Below, piece by piece: positions 52,193 through 63,417 of a stretch of 64,000 bases of DNA. The stretch spans positions 4,526,001-4,590,000 of the forward strand of contig NC_065872.1 of NCBI RefSeq assembly GCF_933775445.1. The letters are read 5' to 3'. The DNA comes from Argentina anserina (taxonomy: Eukaryota > Streptophyta > Magnoliopsida > Rosales > Rosaceae). Each line of letters opens with the position of its first letter. Position 1 is the stretch's first letter. The position numbers and the translations under genes were made by a program. The notes beneath the pieces were generated by a model that made no database searches, was not told where the DNA came from, and saw nothing but the letters and a program-made list of their open reading frames with translations.

Positions 52193-54981
52193 ATGGTTTG
52201 TAATGTAATTAAAATGATGAGTAAACTATACCCATTTGGTAAATTGGAGTTTGAGCCATTGAGCTTGGGGAATGAGGTTGTTGAATTTGACGTGATGGGT
52301 TTGGGTGATGACATTGACATTTTTGATGATTCTCTTGCTGTTGTTGGTTCCAATTCCATTGCCATACCTTCCATTATTGATGGAGAGACTAATCTCGAGC
52401 CGTATGAGGGGATGGAGTTTGAGTCTGAAGAGGCTGCCAAGGCCTTTTACAACTCGTATGCTCGCCGCATTGGCTTCAGCACTCGGGTCAGCATGTCCCG
52501 CCGCTCCAGGCGTGATGGTGCCATCATCCAGAGGTCTTTTGTTTGTGCCAAGGAGGGCTTTCGTATGGATAAGAGTGAAAACCGTGATCCTGAGTGTGAG
52601 GGCAGGGTGAAGCGCCCTCGTGCTGAGACTAGAGTTGGTTGTAAGGCAATGTTGGTGGTTAAGATTCAAGACTCTGTGGGGTGGATTGTGTCATCGTTTG
52701 TTAGGGAACATAATCATGAGCTGGTTCCACCGGATCAGGTGCATTGCCTCCGCTCTCATCGTCACGTCTCTGGTGCTGCAAAGTCTTTGATTGATACCCT
52801 GCAGGGTGCTGGGATTGGGCCTAGTGGAATTATGTCTGCCCTCATCAAAGAGTATGGTGATATTAGCAAAGTTGGCTTCACTGAACGCGACTGCAGGAAT
52901 TACATGAGGAGTAGTCGCCAAAGGACCTTAGGAGGTGACACTCGGGTGCTCTTGGATTACTTGAAGAACAGGCAAGCCAAGGACCCGGCGTTTTTCTTTT
53001 CTGTGCAGGGCGATCTTGACCAGTGCATGAGCAATATCTTCTGGGCTGATCCTAAGGCAAGGAGTGATTACGCTTACTTTGGTGACACTGTCACCTTTGA
53101 CACAACTTACAGGTCAAACCGGTATAGATTGCCTTTTGCACCTTTCACCGGGGTTAACCATCATGGACAGCCTGTGTTGTTTGGGTGTGCCCTCTTGATA
53201 AATGAATCTGAGGAATCATTTTCATGGCTTTTTAAAACGTGGCTTATGGCAATGTCTGGCCGGCCTCCACTCTCAATCACTACAGACCATGATAGGGTGA
53301 TTCGCTTGGCAATTACCCAGGTGCTTCCTGAAACTCGGCACCGCTTCTGCAAGTGGCATATCCTTAAAGAGTGCCAAGAGAAACTGTCCCACGTACTTTC
53401 TGAGAATTCCAACTTAGAAGCTGAGCTTCACAAATGTGTCAACCTGACTGAATCTATTGAAGAGTTTGAGTCTTGTTGGTTGTCTCTAATTCAAAAATAT
53501 GATCTCAGAGAACATGAATGGCTTCAAGGGATTTATGCTGATCGGAGGCAGTGGGTACCTATATATTTGAGGGATAACTTCTTTGCAGAAATGTCTATAA
53601 CTCAACGTAGCGATACCATGAACTCCTATTTTGATGGATATGTCAATGCATCAACAACTCTACAGCTGTTTGTTAAGCAGTATGAGAAAGCTCTTGAAAG
53701 TCGGTATGAGAAAGAAGTGAAGGCAGATTGTGATACTATAAACACTGCACCAGTTCTGAAGACCCCTTCACCAATGGAGAAACAGGCAGGTGAGCTTTAC
53801 ACAAGGAGATTGTTCATGAAATTTCAAGAAGAGCTGGTTGAGACATTAAGTTTCTTGGCAAGCAAAGTTGAGGATGAGGGGACAGGATCCATATATCAAG
53901 TTGCTAAATTCGGAGAAAGTCACAAAACATATTTTGTCAGATATGATATTCATGAGATGAAAGCAATTTGTAGTTGTCAGATGTTGGAGTTCTCTGGTCT
54001 TCTCTGTCGACACATCTTGACAGTTTTTCGGGTGACAAATGTTCTTACTCTGCCATCTCATTATATTCTGAAGCGGTGGACAAGGAACGCCAAGAGTGAT
54101 GTCATGTTGGACGAACATGCAAGCAATTTGTTGAATAGGTCGCAAGAATCTGTCACAGTATTATATGATAATCTTCGTCATGAGGCACTAAAGTATGTTG
54201 ATGAAGGTGTTCAAACTGTTGAAATTTATAAGGTGGCTATTGCTGCCCTTCAAGAGGCTGCATATAAAGTTGCTCTTGGAAAAAAGAATGGCGCTAGGTT
54301 GGTTGGTGTTAACAAAATTGGCAGAGATGATGATTTGCACTGGGATTGTCAAGCAAACACCTTTGGTGACCATAAATGGGGCTTGGAAACTCTGTCTCCG
54401 GTGAGTTTTGTTATTCTTTCAATTCACTGTGTAAGTTGTCAGTTTCTCCTTTCTAAAGGATATTCCTTTAACCTGGTTGTTGATCATTTTCAGTGCTTTC
54501 TTGGATTTCTTCTTTGTTTTTGGATTCCATCATATGATTACAATTATAAGTGCTTATGGGGATAGTAGTTGGGACTTGAGAAGGGATGAGAAGAGTACGG
54601 GATAATCAATTTTCAATTGGAAAGTTTGGTCCATGTTGTTTTCTCCATGTGGGAGTGAGGAGTTGAGCATGCTGTTCTTGTGAGACAGATGGGCCTTAGA
54701 AATAGGGGATGTGAAGGTTTTCACCTTTCTCACCCAACCCTTAGATCCTAGTAGACTTCCAATTCAAGTTGTTTTAGTTACTGAATATTGTTTCTACAAT
54801 TTTGTAGGATGACCAGGACAAGAAAATCCAAAAATTATCACGTCAACTGGAACGTGCACAACGAAAATGTGAAGTGTATCGATCACATTTGTTTTCGGTT
54901 TTGAAAGACATTGAGGAGCAGAAGTTACAACTCTCTGTCAAAGTTCAAGACATTAGAATAGAAATGAAAGAGTGCAACTGA
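52193..54981 (+). CDS. FAR1-related sequence (FRS) transcription factor, FRS12-like
   Basis: Transposase-derived nuclear DNA-binding protein of the FHY3/FAR1 family. Exon 1 is 52193-54400; a GT-AG intron separates exon 2, 54808-54981, giving 793 residues. The FAR1 N-terminal zinc-binding domain (WRKY-GCM1 type) covers about 75-170, with AFYNSYARRIGFSTR and the DHNH-like EHNHELVPPDQVHCLRSHR. The MULE transposase-like core follows at about 285-385 (FGDTVTFDTTYRSNRYRLPF, ITTDHDRVI). The SWIM zinc finger near 595-612 reads CSCQMLEFSGLLCRHIL. Exon 2 encodes a short coiled coil (KIQKLSRQLERAQRKCEVYR). ATGs at 52214 and 52217 are equally possible starts, because the first seven residues are not conserved. 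Reading straight through the intron would give a false hydrophobic tail. FRS12-type proteins repress transcription in flowering and metabolite control. Confidence 0.93.
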
Positions 54982-55357
54982 TCCCTTCTTTGCTCTGAGA
55001 ATATTACTGTGTTTTTCTATGATGAGTTTAAGCAATCAAGAGTAAAATTTATTTTAAGGCACATATATAAATGATCAATATATTCAGAATGGATATTTAA
55101 TTTACACAGATTACAAACTATGCCACTTCTACAGCTTCAGATGAGGCTATCAATGTTTGAGTCTCCGTAAGCAAAGCGCGCTGTGTTATGTAATAAGCAG
55201 CTTGATCACTAGCTAAACCTCAAGACCAATATTTCAACTGTCATTTCTGCTGTATAACTACATAGCACATACAAATTGTTCTAGCTAATTGTCCACAACT
55301 GAACAGAACAAATGAGATACAATGAGAGAACATGGACAAACATAAATCATCATGTGA
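54982..55357. other. Tail-to-tail spacer between the FRS and DGAT2 genes
   Basis: The two genes converge with stops about 376 bp apart, so their 3' untranslated regions probably share or overlap this AT-rich interval. No other feature is seen. Confidence 0.55.
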
Positions 55358-58300
55358 TCAAATGATTTCCAACTGAAGATCAGGATAGCCAGCCCGTGCC
55401 TTGTGCTTTTCAAAAAGGTCCTTCAGTGCTTTAACATACTGACCATGTATTTCCATGACCTGGGAATAAATCAGCATCCATTGAGACATCTGATATAACT
55501 TGCATGTGGCATATACTTCACATAGAAAATGTCAACAATCACATGCTATGCCTATGTAGAAGATATGAAGTTTCATCAAGTGAAGTTTCAATGGCCAAAG
55601 AAAACAATGACGGGTAAATACTGGCATGAGAGATGTAATCATGGGTGTTTGATAGGGTTAACCATTTTCAGACATCTGAAAGCTTTTGTCCTCCTATAAG
55701 AACTTTCTCCATCACTGCTATTTACAGCATTATGTCAACGTGATGCATGTAGAAGGGCAAATCTAGGGAAACAGAAACACAGTGCAACAAAGTAATTTGA
55801 AGACTGTCCAAGTAATATCAAAAGTGATGAAAGTATTAAAGTTAAGTGATCAAATTATCAAACATATACATTACATTCATATTTGCCATTGATACATTAC
55901 CTCTTCCATGGTGGGTTCTGGATTTTTCTTGATATCTATTGGTTTACCAACTACCACATCCATTGGATGCCTGTAGGGTAAAGGGGACCTGCAAGTGAGA
56001 ACCACGATATCAACCTTAAATCAATTCTGAAATCTGTGGTGTTATATGTGATGCGGGATGCAACAGTACGTAGGGAGTGGGGAAAATTTAGTCAGATTAC
56101 AAGAGGACGGCAGTACCTTAACTCAGCAATAGCTTAATTTCTCCATATAAAACAAATTTCTACTCATGAGACTTACAACTCAGATATTATCTTTTTTTTT
56201 CTTTGAGGGAAAATAACACATCTGAGAACAAACCTCATATATTGGGAAGCATATTGCTGAGAACGAAATTGACATAATCGGGTAACTGTTCCTTTTGGGG
56301 TGTGGGGAGGGGGGGGGGGTTTGGAAATATTATGGTAGCTTCAAATTTTAATGTGATTTTGGGTTTTAGCCTTGGATTGGCTAACATTTGAAAATGGTTT
56401 TAAGTTTCCCCTCCATAAGCTGAGAAAAAACAAAGAAAGTAATATAGTATCAAACAACTAAACACATACCCAAACATTCCCCAGAAAACAATAGGGCTGA
56501 ACTTGATAGCTCTAGCAAACTTCAGGAATAGCTCTCCACTTGGTTTCCACCACTTGTAAACATTTGACTGCAGGACAGATCATAGGATTATAGGTGAAGC
56601 ACATGCAACAGAAAATATAGCTCAACCACTTGAGAAGTAATAAAATTAAATAGTGCCCCTTTCATGAAAACAAGCGGTCAAACAGAAATTGCAACAAACT
56701 GGTCTATATAGTATTGAAACTATTGACATCCATAACACTTTAGACCAGTAACGCAAAAGGCAGAAATGCAAACCAGCTATCATACAATTGCCGCCCGAAT
56801 AAAAACTAATAATTCTACGTATACTATGAGAAATGCAAACACGTTAGACCATTAACGCAAAAGGCAGAAATGCAAACCAGCTATCATACAATTGCCGCCC
56901 GAATAAAAACTAATAATTCTACGTATACTATGAGAAATGCAAACACGTTAGACCAGTAACGCAAAAGGTAGAAATGCAAACCAGCTATCATACAATTGCC
57001 GCCCGAATAAAAACTAATAATTCTACGTATACTATGAGAAAGCAGATTTAAGAAGGTAATACCTGACCAAAGCAGAAGACTGGAACCAGGGGATAGCCAT
57101 TCTCCAGGGCTATACGAACAAATCCGGTTCTCTTCTTAAGGAATACTTTCTGCAAAGTATGCAATTAGTACTGATATTTCAACTAAAAAACAGAACAGAT
57201 GTGTCACAGGTCTTCTTGTTAGATTAGGGAACACATAATATGGACCATATGCTTCTGTAGCTAATCAGAAGAAATATAGTTTCGCAACTTGAGCTGTGTT
57301 ACATATTGATGACTTTGTTGTGAATAGAATGATGCCCTACATCTAGATATAGCAACAGATAACTAAAAAGTACAATTGAAAAAGAGCCGAATTTAAGTGT
57401 CTACCTCTTTACCGTGCTCCATATGAAATGTCTCCTGCACTCCACCAGGCACAATGACACAACTATAACCAGCAGCCAAATTGGAGACAAAGTTTCTCTT
57501 TGTGGCTGGTGTAAGACCCAACCATGTCCATATATGTCTTAGGAATGGTGTATAAAATACCTAAACATAATTTCCACACAAAATGAGCAAAACTACACAA
57601 AGTAACTGGAGAGAATAAAGAATTGAGCTAACAAAGAAGAAGACTTACAGCAGTACTTGCAAGGACCTTCATCTTAGGGAGACCCAAGAACCCAGTCATG
57701 TCAGCAAGTGCAACAACACCAATTGGCAAAACCGAATGTGGCTCATAACCAAAGACTACATAAACCAAAGACACCCAATATCTTACTCATTTGACATAAT
57801 AAAAACCTGTAAGGGGATAATTCACTAATAAAGATGAGTGTGCATACCATAGGAGCAATTGGGATCAAACACATGCTTTTCCTCTACATACAAAGTCACT
57901 GGGAAATAACCACAGGCATACTTACATATGTACCTACAAAACACAATGCAACATAACAAATTTGAAGCTCAAGTACATAAGCTCATCTGTTCACTCTGAA
58001 AAACTTGACTTCTAGATTCCAAACAGAAAAGGGTACCCCCTACCTGGCCACTCTTCTTCCTATTTTGCTCTTGTCATCAACTGGGACTATCATAAACAAC
58101 ACAAGCAACCCAAATACCCTGAAATACAAGATTTTGCAGCAGAACAAAAAAAACCCAATAAAAACCCAAATAATGAAAATCACTTTCACAACAAAAATGG
58201 AACATTGGAAAACAGTACTGACAATATGGCCTTTGAAATAGGAAGGAAGCAAACGGTGAGGAGAATCAAAGCCACGTTGAAATGAATAGCTCCAAGCCAC

Positions 58301-58404
58301 AAAGCCATCGCCACAAACATGTTGACGATTCTCAACCCGATAGCTTCTTTTCCTTTGATTATCGTCATTCCCTCCTTCTCTTCTTCCTTGTTCATCTCCA
58401 CCAT
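55358..58404 (-). CDS. DGAT2: Acyl-CoA:diacylglycerol acyltransferase 2
   Basis: Endoplasmic-reticulum membrane enzyme for the last step of triacylglycerol synthesis. Nine exons, high to low: 58404-58223, 58118-58044, 57933-57848, 57755-57649, 57560-57405, 57149-57063, 56567-56470, 55988-55901, 55459-55358. They join in frame into 326 residues, slightly longer than Arabidopsis DGAT2 (314). Two N-terminal hydrophobic segments (about 25-45 and 55-78) are followed by the family's catalytic block YEPHSVLP at 118-125, the HIWTWLGL region, PGGVQE at 188-193 and GFVRIAL. The end, [11 protein letters not shown], corresponds to the C-terminal region that in DGAT2 acts in ER retrieval. Exon 1 uses a GTCAGT donor, which keeps the [10 protein letters not shown] junction in phase. 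Intron 6 contains a triplicated 104-bp unit. A later start at the internal Met near 58375 is possible but shortens only the polar head. Confidence 0.95.
56741..57040. repeat. 104-bp tandem repeat, about three copies, in DGAT2 intron 6
   Basis: Units start at about 56741, 56845 and 56949, each beginning TAGACC(A)NTAACGCAAAAGG and continuing through CAAACCAGCTATCATACAAT, TGCCGCCCG and CTACGTATACTATGAGAAA. Copies two and three are nearly identical to copy one (a G/T and a C/T change), so the expansion is recent. The last copy is truncated at its 3' end. Confidence 0.92.
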
Positions 58405-60043
58405 TTCTGGGTTCTCACTATTACTCTTCTGGGTTCTTCTGTGTTTCGCTAAAGATCAAAACTTTTCTGCTAAAGTTTAAACCTTTCGGTCTAAAAATCA
58501 AAGCTTTGCTCTAAAGAAAGAAAGTATGCATGAGACCAAAGCACAATCAGCATCAATGGCATTGGTGTCACCGTTTGGGCATCTTTTTTCTGTTTCTGGG
58601 TGTTTCTGTGTTCAACACGAATCACTCAAATTGGAGTCATTAAATAATCGGTCATATGATTGATAGTTTGATACAGGCTTATATGCTAGAATTTTCCAAG
58701 AAACAAGCATAGAGAGTCGCAGAGGTATTAGAAAAAGAAAAGGAAAACTATAGGACCTATCGCGATCCAATAAAAAACAAATGGGATAGACTAAAGTATG
58801 GGGCTTTTATCAGTTTTATGTTATGTTTGGTTTCTTGGTTTTATGCCATTTTGGTGAAAATTCTGTGTTACATAAATTTAACTTGTGTATTACGTTGGTT
58901 TTATCTACTGAGCATGACAGTTCATGACCTCAACGACTAACCACGATCAGCTTCAATAGGCAATGCATGAGAGTCATGATGACCCATCTCTTTTTGACAA
59001 CTTATTTATCATGGGGGTTGCTATGTTGCGATCACATTGTAGTATACACCCTTCCTAGGAAAAAATTGATTTACAAAGATTATAATAGTACATATGTAAA
59101 TATAGAATGAGTCATTAACCTTAAGTTGTTTGTAACAACTATAAATTGATGTAAACATATTCAAGGTTATATCGAGTGTAAACTTAATATATCAGCAGAT
59201 GTTGCTATCAAATAGCTCGGAAATATTAAGGATGAGACCATTTTAGATTAGTTGCTAGGTCTGCTTTTCTATCTTTTTAATTTTGCCCAAGGTAAACCTC
59301 CCTTTGTATCACATGTGATGGAGGTGGTGTTTTCTTTCTTTGAGTATCACACTTTGTGTGTTCTTTACACAAAACCAGCCATTTATTTCTGGAAAATGGA
59401 ACTCTTATGGTATAAGATTGTAACAACATCTACCTATAAGTTGGTCAGACTTCGTAGCAAAGTTCGTTTAGAATTTTCTTCCATCTCCCCTCCCACGTGG
59501 TGGCAATTGACATCTCGATCAGTTCCTAACTTTTATGTTATTTTCTCCTTTCATGACCGCAAGAATTACTTTCTCAACTTCTAAATACAATCGCCTGCAT
59601 AGGTGCTTTGATTCTTTACAGGATTTTAGAGTTTTCTTTCATTTTGCTCATCTCCTTTCATGATCTACAAATTTAATATTCTATGTAGCTTTTCAGGGTT
59701 TGAGTGTGTTTGTATGGTATGTAAAGTGCAACATATTAATTCTTTACATACAAATCGTTCGTAACCAGAATGCATCAAATACCTCTATCGAAGATGTCAG
59801 TAGGAACACTATTAATCTGCAGTTGTTCCGGTGAAGGCGATCGAGTATGATGATGACAAGAAGATGGTTTGCTCTTCAGTTACAAAACAGTTATAGCTCC
59901 CTTTTAGCTTCTTTTACGTACTCTAACTTGATGAAGAAATCACAAACCATTATTTTGATGTTGAGACAGTGCTTAGATGGTCACATTAGAATCAACACAA
60001 GGGGAAATGATTGCAGAAAATGAAATTTTCTTGTTATGATTGA
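58405..60043. other. DGAT2 promoter and spacer
   Basis: The first few hundred bases, with pyrimidine-rich leader-like text, are the DGAT2 upstream region. Beyond about 58800 the sequence is AT-rich with no supported gene; the frame at 59252-59584 has no domain and biased composition. No element ends found. Confidence 0.4.
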
Positions 60044-60906
60044 TTAGCATCCCATTCTTGGCCACCTAAGCCATTCTCTCAACTGAATGATGGATACGAT
60101 GCTTGTCCTTCTTCTTCTTCCTCTCCCTGCAGCTTTCCTCAACCCCTTTGGTTTTCTCACACATGCTTTTGGAGATGTATACTCCTGCAAGTATCATCAC
60201 AGTATATATATACACTTAATTTGTTTCAGTGATGAAGCTTATACATGGTTTCCCTGAATTTGGTTAAATCACATGCACAATATATGAACAACTCAAAACC
60301 TGTGTAGCATAGCATTATTAGTAGCTTACCCCAACAAATACAGGATCTTGCTCGGCTTCCTCAGATTTCTGATGGGATACCAGAATGGTGGAACAGCTAG
60401 AAATTGATGCATTTTCGAAATCCATCTCAAGGCTTAACTAAACTTGAGTGGGAGGAAAATTAGTGAGTAGAGACATGAGAGAAGTTGTAGAATTAATTAG
60501 TATTATGTAACAGATGGACAACTATTTTTCCACTACTGGGCTGCTAGATATTTTTACCTGCAAAACCTTGCTCTCAAGCATATTTATTCGCTCCATCAGC
60601 GTGCCTTTATGATGCACTTCTTCAATGGCAGATGACAGAGACTTGTAGGACTCACAATCTTCTGGTAGTTCACCACTCTCGCAAGCGGGAGCAACACCAG
60701 AACTAGAAGAATGCTTGGATGACAAGCAATGCTTCTCTTCCAGAAACTGCAGCTGCATCATCAGATGTATAATTGAATGCATAGTTAGCTATAGCTAGCT
60801 GTAATTGAACAATGAATTTTTTATTGAAAACAGTAAAACAGAACGCCATTGTTACCAAACGATCAAGACGATCCATTCTTTGGAGAATAGGCATGGATGA
60901 ACTCAT
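60044..60906 (-). CDS. Unknown 160-residue protein with coiled-coil and basic C-terminus
   Basis: Four exons, 60906-60856, 60752-60558, 60425-60330 and 60184-60044, join in one frame with canonical splice sites. The N-terminal part (MPILQRMDRLDRLLQFLEEK) and the region around GTLMERINMLESKVLQ look like short coiled coils, separated by a Ser-rich linker. The C-terminus is strongly basic (VRKPKGLRKAAGRGRRRR), a likely nuclear-localisation or nucleic-acid-binding tail, ending in QLREWLRWPRMGC. The acceptor of exon 3 is ambiguous by a few bases; TTGAG/ATGGAT keeps the frame. The open frame continues upstream of the ATG for about 25 codons without another Met, so an additional 5' exon is possible. 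I do not recognise the family. Confidence 0.62.
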
Positions 60907-61827
60907 TTCCAGCTTTACTAATTCTTTGCAGCTAGTATCCAGGAAGGACCAGACATAGAATGGACTTATAGTTCGTCAGAATATGGACAACGTGCTCCTA
61001 ATGAAAGTGAATCACTTCAATAATGGAAGAAGGCTTTCAATGGCAACTATCTTCCCATACTTCTGTTCTGACTTCTATGATCTATAATTATATTTTTTGA
61101 TATTCTAGACAGTTCTTATCCTACATTTTCTTATCTCATCGTCTATTTTCAATGCACAACCACACACAATATCTCATATCTACTTCAAATAAGATCTTCT
61201 GCCCATTTTAAAGTCAAGATTAAAAGAGCTACTTCTTAGTGTCATGCAGACCTCCATAAGCTAGCTATTGCTTTTGTCAGTACAATTTGATAAAATTACT
61301 GTCCTAACTCCTAAGTTATAACCTTGAGGTGGTCTTGCTCCACTTGGTTCTAGTTGTTACTTTTGTTAACACAGTGAGCTACTGAGCAAGGTTCAATTTG
61401 GAAATTCAGATACTGCCAGCGACATTTCTTTCCTTTATCATGTCAATCGGATGCGCGTCTTCTGCCATTGAAATCATATGATATTCAGAATCATTTTGGC
61501 CTAGAAGACTAAAGTTCGAATAAATATATACACGAATATATGCTTATAGCTAAGCTAGAATGATTGGGAATATATACAGTACGAAGTCCAGATGAGGAAG
61601 CTTGAGCAGAAATGAATATCGATACAAGAAAAGCAGACATACGTGTATGATTTGTAACAGTTCTTCCATGATATTTTCATTTAATAAAATACTGCTTCAC
61701 TATCGCTGCAAAAGATGATTTTCACTTCATAAACCTAAATGTAAATTTACCATACTATATGGTTTACAATGTGGATATTATATGATACTAGATCGCATCC
61801 AACTCCAGTTTCACGCTTCTTGTTATA
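60907..61827. other. Spacer between the unknown gene and the iron-transporter-like gene
   Basis: AT-rich DNA containing the putative promoter of the upstream minus-strand gene and the 3' untranslated region of the transporter gene. No further features seen. Confidence 0.4.
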
Positions 61828-62640
61828 TCAGTTCTTGTCAGTGGAACCTTTTGAACCATCTTTGTCGAAAGGTCGAAGCAGACCATAAGTAACTGCCATG
61901 GCTATCCAGCCTCCAACCAGAACTCTAATTGCAGATATCCGAACAGGTGAACCACCCATACGAGCTCCAATAGCTCCAAACAAGGCTAGAGCTACTGATG
62001 TCACCACCACAATCACCAACATTCTCAATGAATTTTGAGGAATAAAAATGGCTGACAGTAAAGGCACAAGTGAACCAAGCAGAAATGCCAACGCTGAGGC
62101 TGAGGCTGCCTTAGAAGGGCTTGGCAGTGACTCCTCTTCATCAGTGTCTTTAATTTCAAACATGTTGATCTTCGTTGGTGTCTTCTCGGTTGCATCACCA
62201 GTTGGTTTTTCAGATGGGCTTGGTCTTCTTGAAGGTGTCAGTTCAATTGATATTGTGAAACTCGATTCAGGAATATTAAGCTTAACCACCTTACCATTAC
62301 CATCTCTCTCCCTCAACACACTATTTAAAGTACTGCTGCTTTGGCCTAGTGAAACCTTTTCGATATCTCTTTGAGTTGAAACAGAAACATACTCCCCCAC
62401 GGCCATGCTACAAGCTCCAGCAACAGCTCCAGCTACTCCAGAAAGGATCATCGACCAACGATCATCTTTCGCTGCACCAACACCAAGCATTAGTGATGTA
62501 GTTGATATCAGCCCATCACTTGCTCCGAGGATAGCGGCGCGAAGCCACTGAGCTCGTTGCACTTGCTCACTCCTTGTTTTATAGTCTTCACCAGTGCTTA
62601 CAGGAAGCTCGTGTTCAACACAGTTTTCACCAGAGGCCAT
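61828..62640 (-). CDS. Vacuolar iron transporter-like protein (VIT/CCC1 family)
   Basis: Single-exon gene encoding 270 residues. The N-terminal block QWLRAAILGASDGLISTTSL, then MLGVGAA, is the first transmembrane segment and signature of the VIT/CCC1/nodulin-21 family; MAVGEYVSVSTQRDIE after the second segment is equally diagnostic. Three hydrophobic segments follow in the C-terminal half (SALAFLLGSLVPLLSAIF, LVIVVVTSVALALFGAIGA, ISAIRVLVGGWIAMAVTYG), giving five in all. Such proteins move Fe2+ or Mn2+ into vacuoles or related compartments. Odd point: the loop between segments 2 and 3 has about 75 extra hydrophilic, Ser/Pro/Glu-rich residues (about 105-180), longer than in common short VTL proteins and without the regular Glu pattern of a full VIT metal-binding domain. 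Transport specificity is not predictable from sequence. Confidence 0.92.
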   Translation of the reverse strand: MASGENCVEHELPVSTGEDYKTRSEQVQRAQWLRAAILGASDGLISTTSLMLGVGAAKDDRWSMILSGVAGAVAGACSMAVGEYVSVSTQRDIEKVSLGQSSSTLNSVLRERDGNGKVVKLNIPESSFTISIELTPSRRPSPSEKPTGDATEKTPTKINMFEIKDTDEEESLPSPSKAASASALAFLLGSLVPLLSAIFIPQNSLRMLVIVVVTSVALALFGAIGARMGGSPVRISAIRVLVGGWIAMAVTYGLLRPFDKDGSKGSTDKN

Positions 62641-63417
62641 GGTAAGAGATGAAGAGACTTGGGCAAAAATGAGACAAGGGGAGTGTGGTCTCTGAAAAGT
62701 GACACAAGCTCAATGAGAACACGTGAATATTAAGGAAATAAACCAAGACAGAGACTCAGGACTAAGTTCTAGTGTTCAAGGATTAATGAAGACAAATTCA
62801 CTTAGGTGGTACCGTTGAAACTGACAAATTCACCTAGCAAACTGACCAGTAACGTTGAAACCAATGATCTATTCGCGTCTGTACTGCTACAGACAACTAA
62901 ATGATCAAATGTTCAAGTGGTTTCCCTTCTTTGCTGGCTCACCATAAGTTGGAACTAATTAGGGAATTCAAGATCCTCTCGTCTTTCATAGGGCATCCCC
63001 ATTGCGTTCTAAGGCCAGATTCTTACCTAGTTTGCTAGGATTCTTTCTCGATCCCTATATAATTTTGTATTTTTTCCTTTATCCCATCCAAAAACGAATT
63101 ACTTTATTAATTGTGTCTTGCAGATGATATTCCTTGCGGATGGCATTCAACCCAATTGGTTCTATCTTTTGTCAAACAGCCACAATCAAATTAGCATCAT
63201 ATATTTGCATACCGATTTGTGGCTTTTCTTTGGAATGAATACAGGTGACTATACAGTGACATCATACATCTTCCAAAATATAAGATTTATTTGTTTGCAG
63301 CTAGTTACAACAAATGATAAGGATTCCTTTACATGACAGGAGAGAAAGTAAACATATACTTTTGCAGAGATTTTAAGACTAGATGGCTATTAATGCCTTA
63401 CAGGCGAGATTTAGAAC
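62641..63417. other. Transporter promoter and spacer
   Basis: Upstream region of the VIT-like gene followed by AT-rich DNA. The plus-strand frame at 63118-63336 has no recognisable features. No transposon ends or RNA genes found. Confidence 0.4.

Noticed and set aside
54401..54565. Continuation of the FRS reading frame past 54400
   Set aside because: The text becomes hydrophobic and unlike the family. A GTGAGT donor at 54401 and an acceptor before 54808 restore the conserved coiled-coil end.
52193..54981. The FRS gene as an active Mutator-like transposon
   Set aside because: It has the domain order of domesticated FAR1-family factors, a host-type intron and a coiled-coil exon, and no terminal inverted repeats were seen around it.
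59252..59584. 110-residue plus-strand frame in the DGAT2 upstream spacer
   Set aside because: Aromatic-rich, no recognisable domain, no leader or splice context; probably chance.
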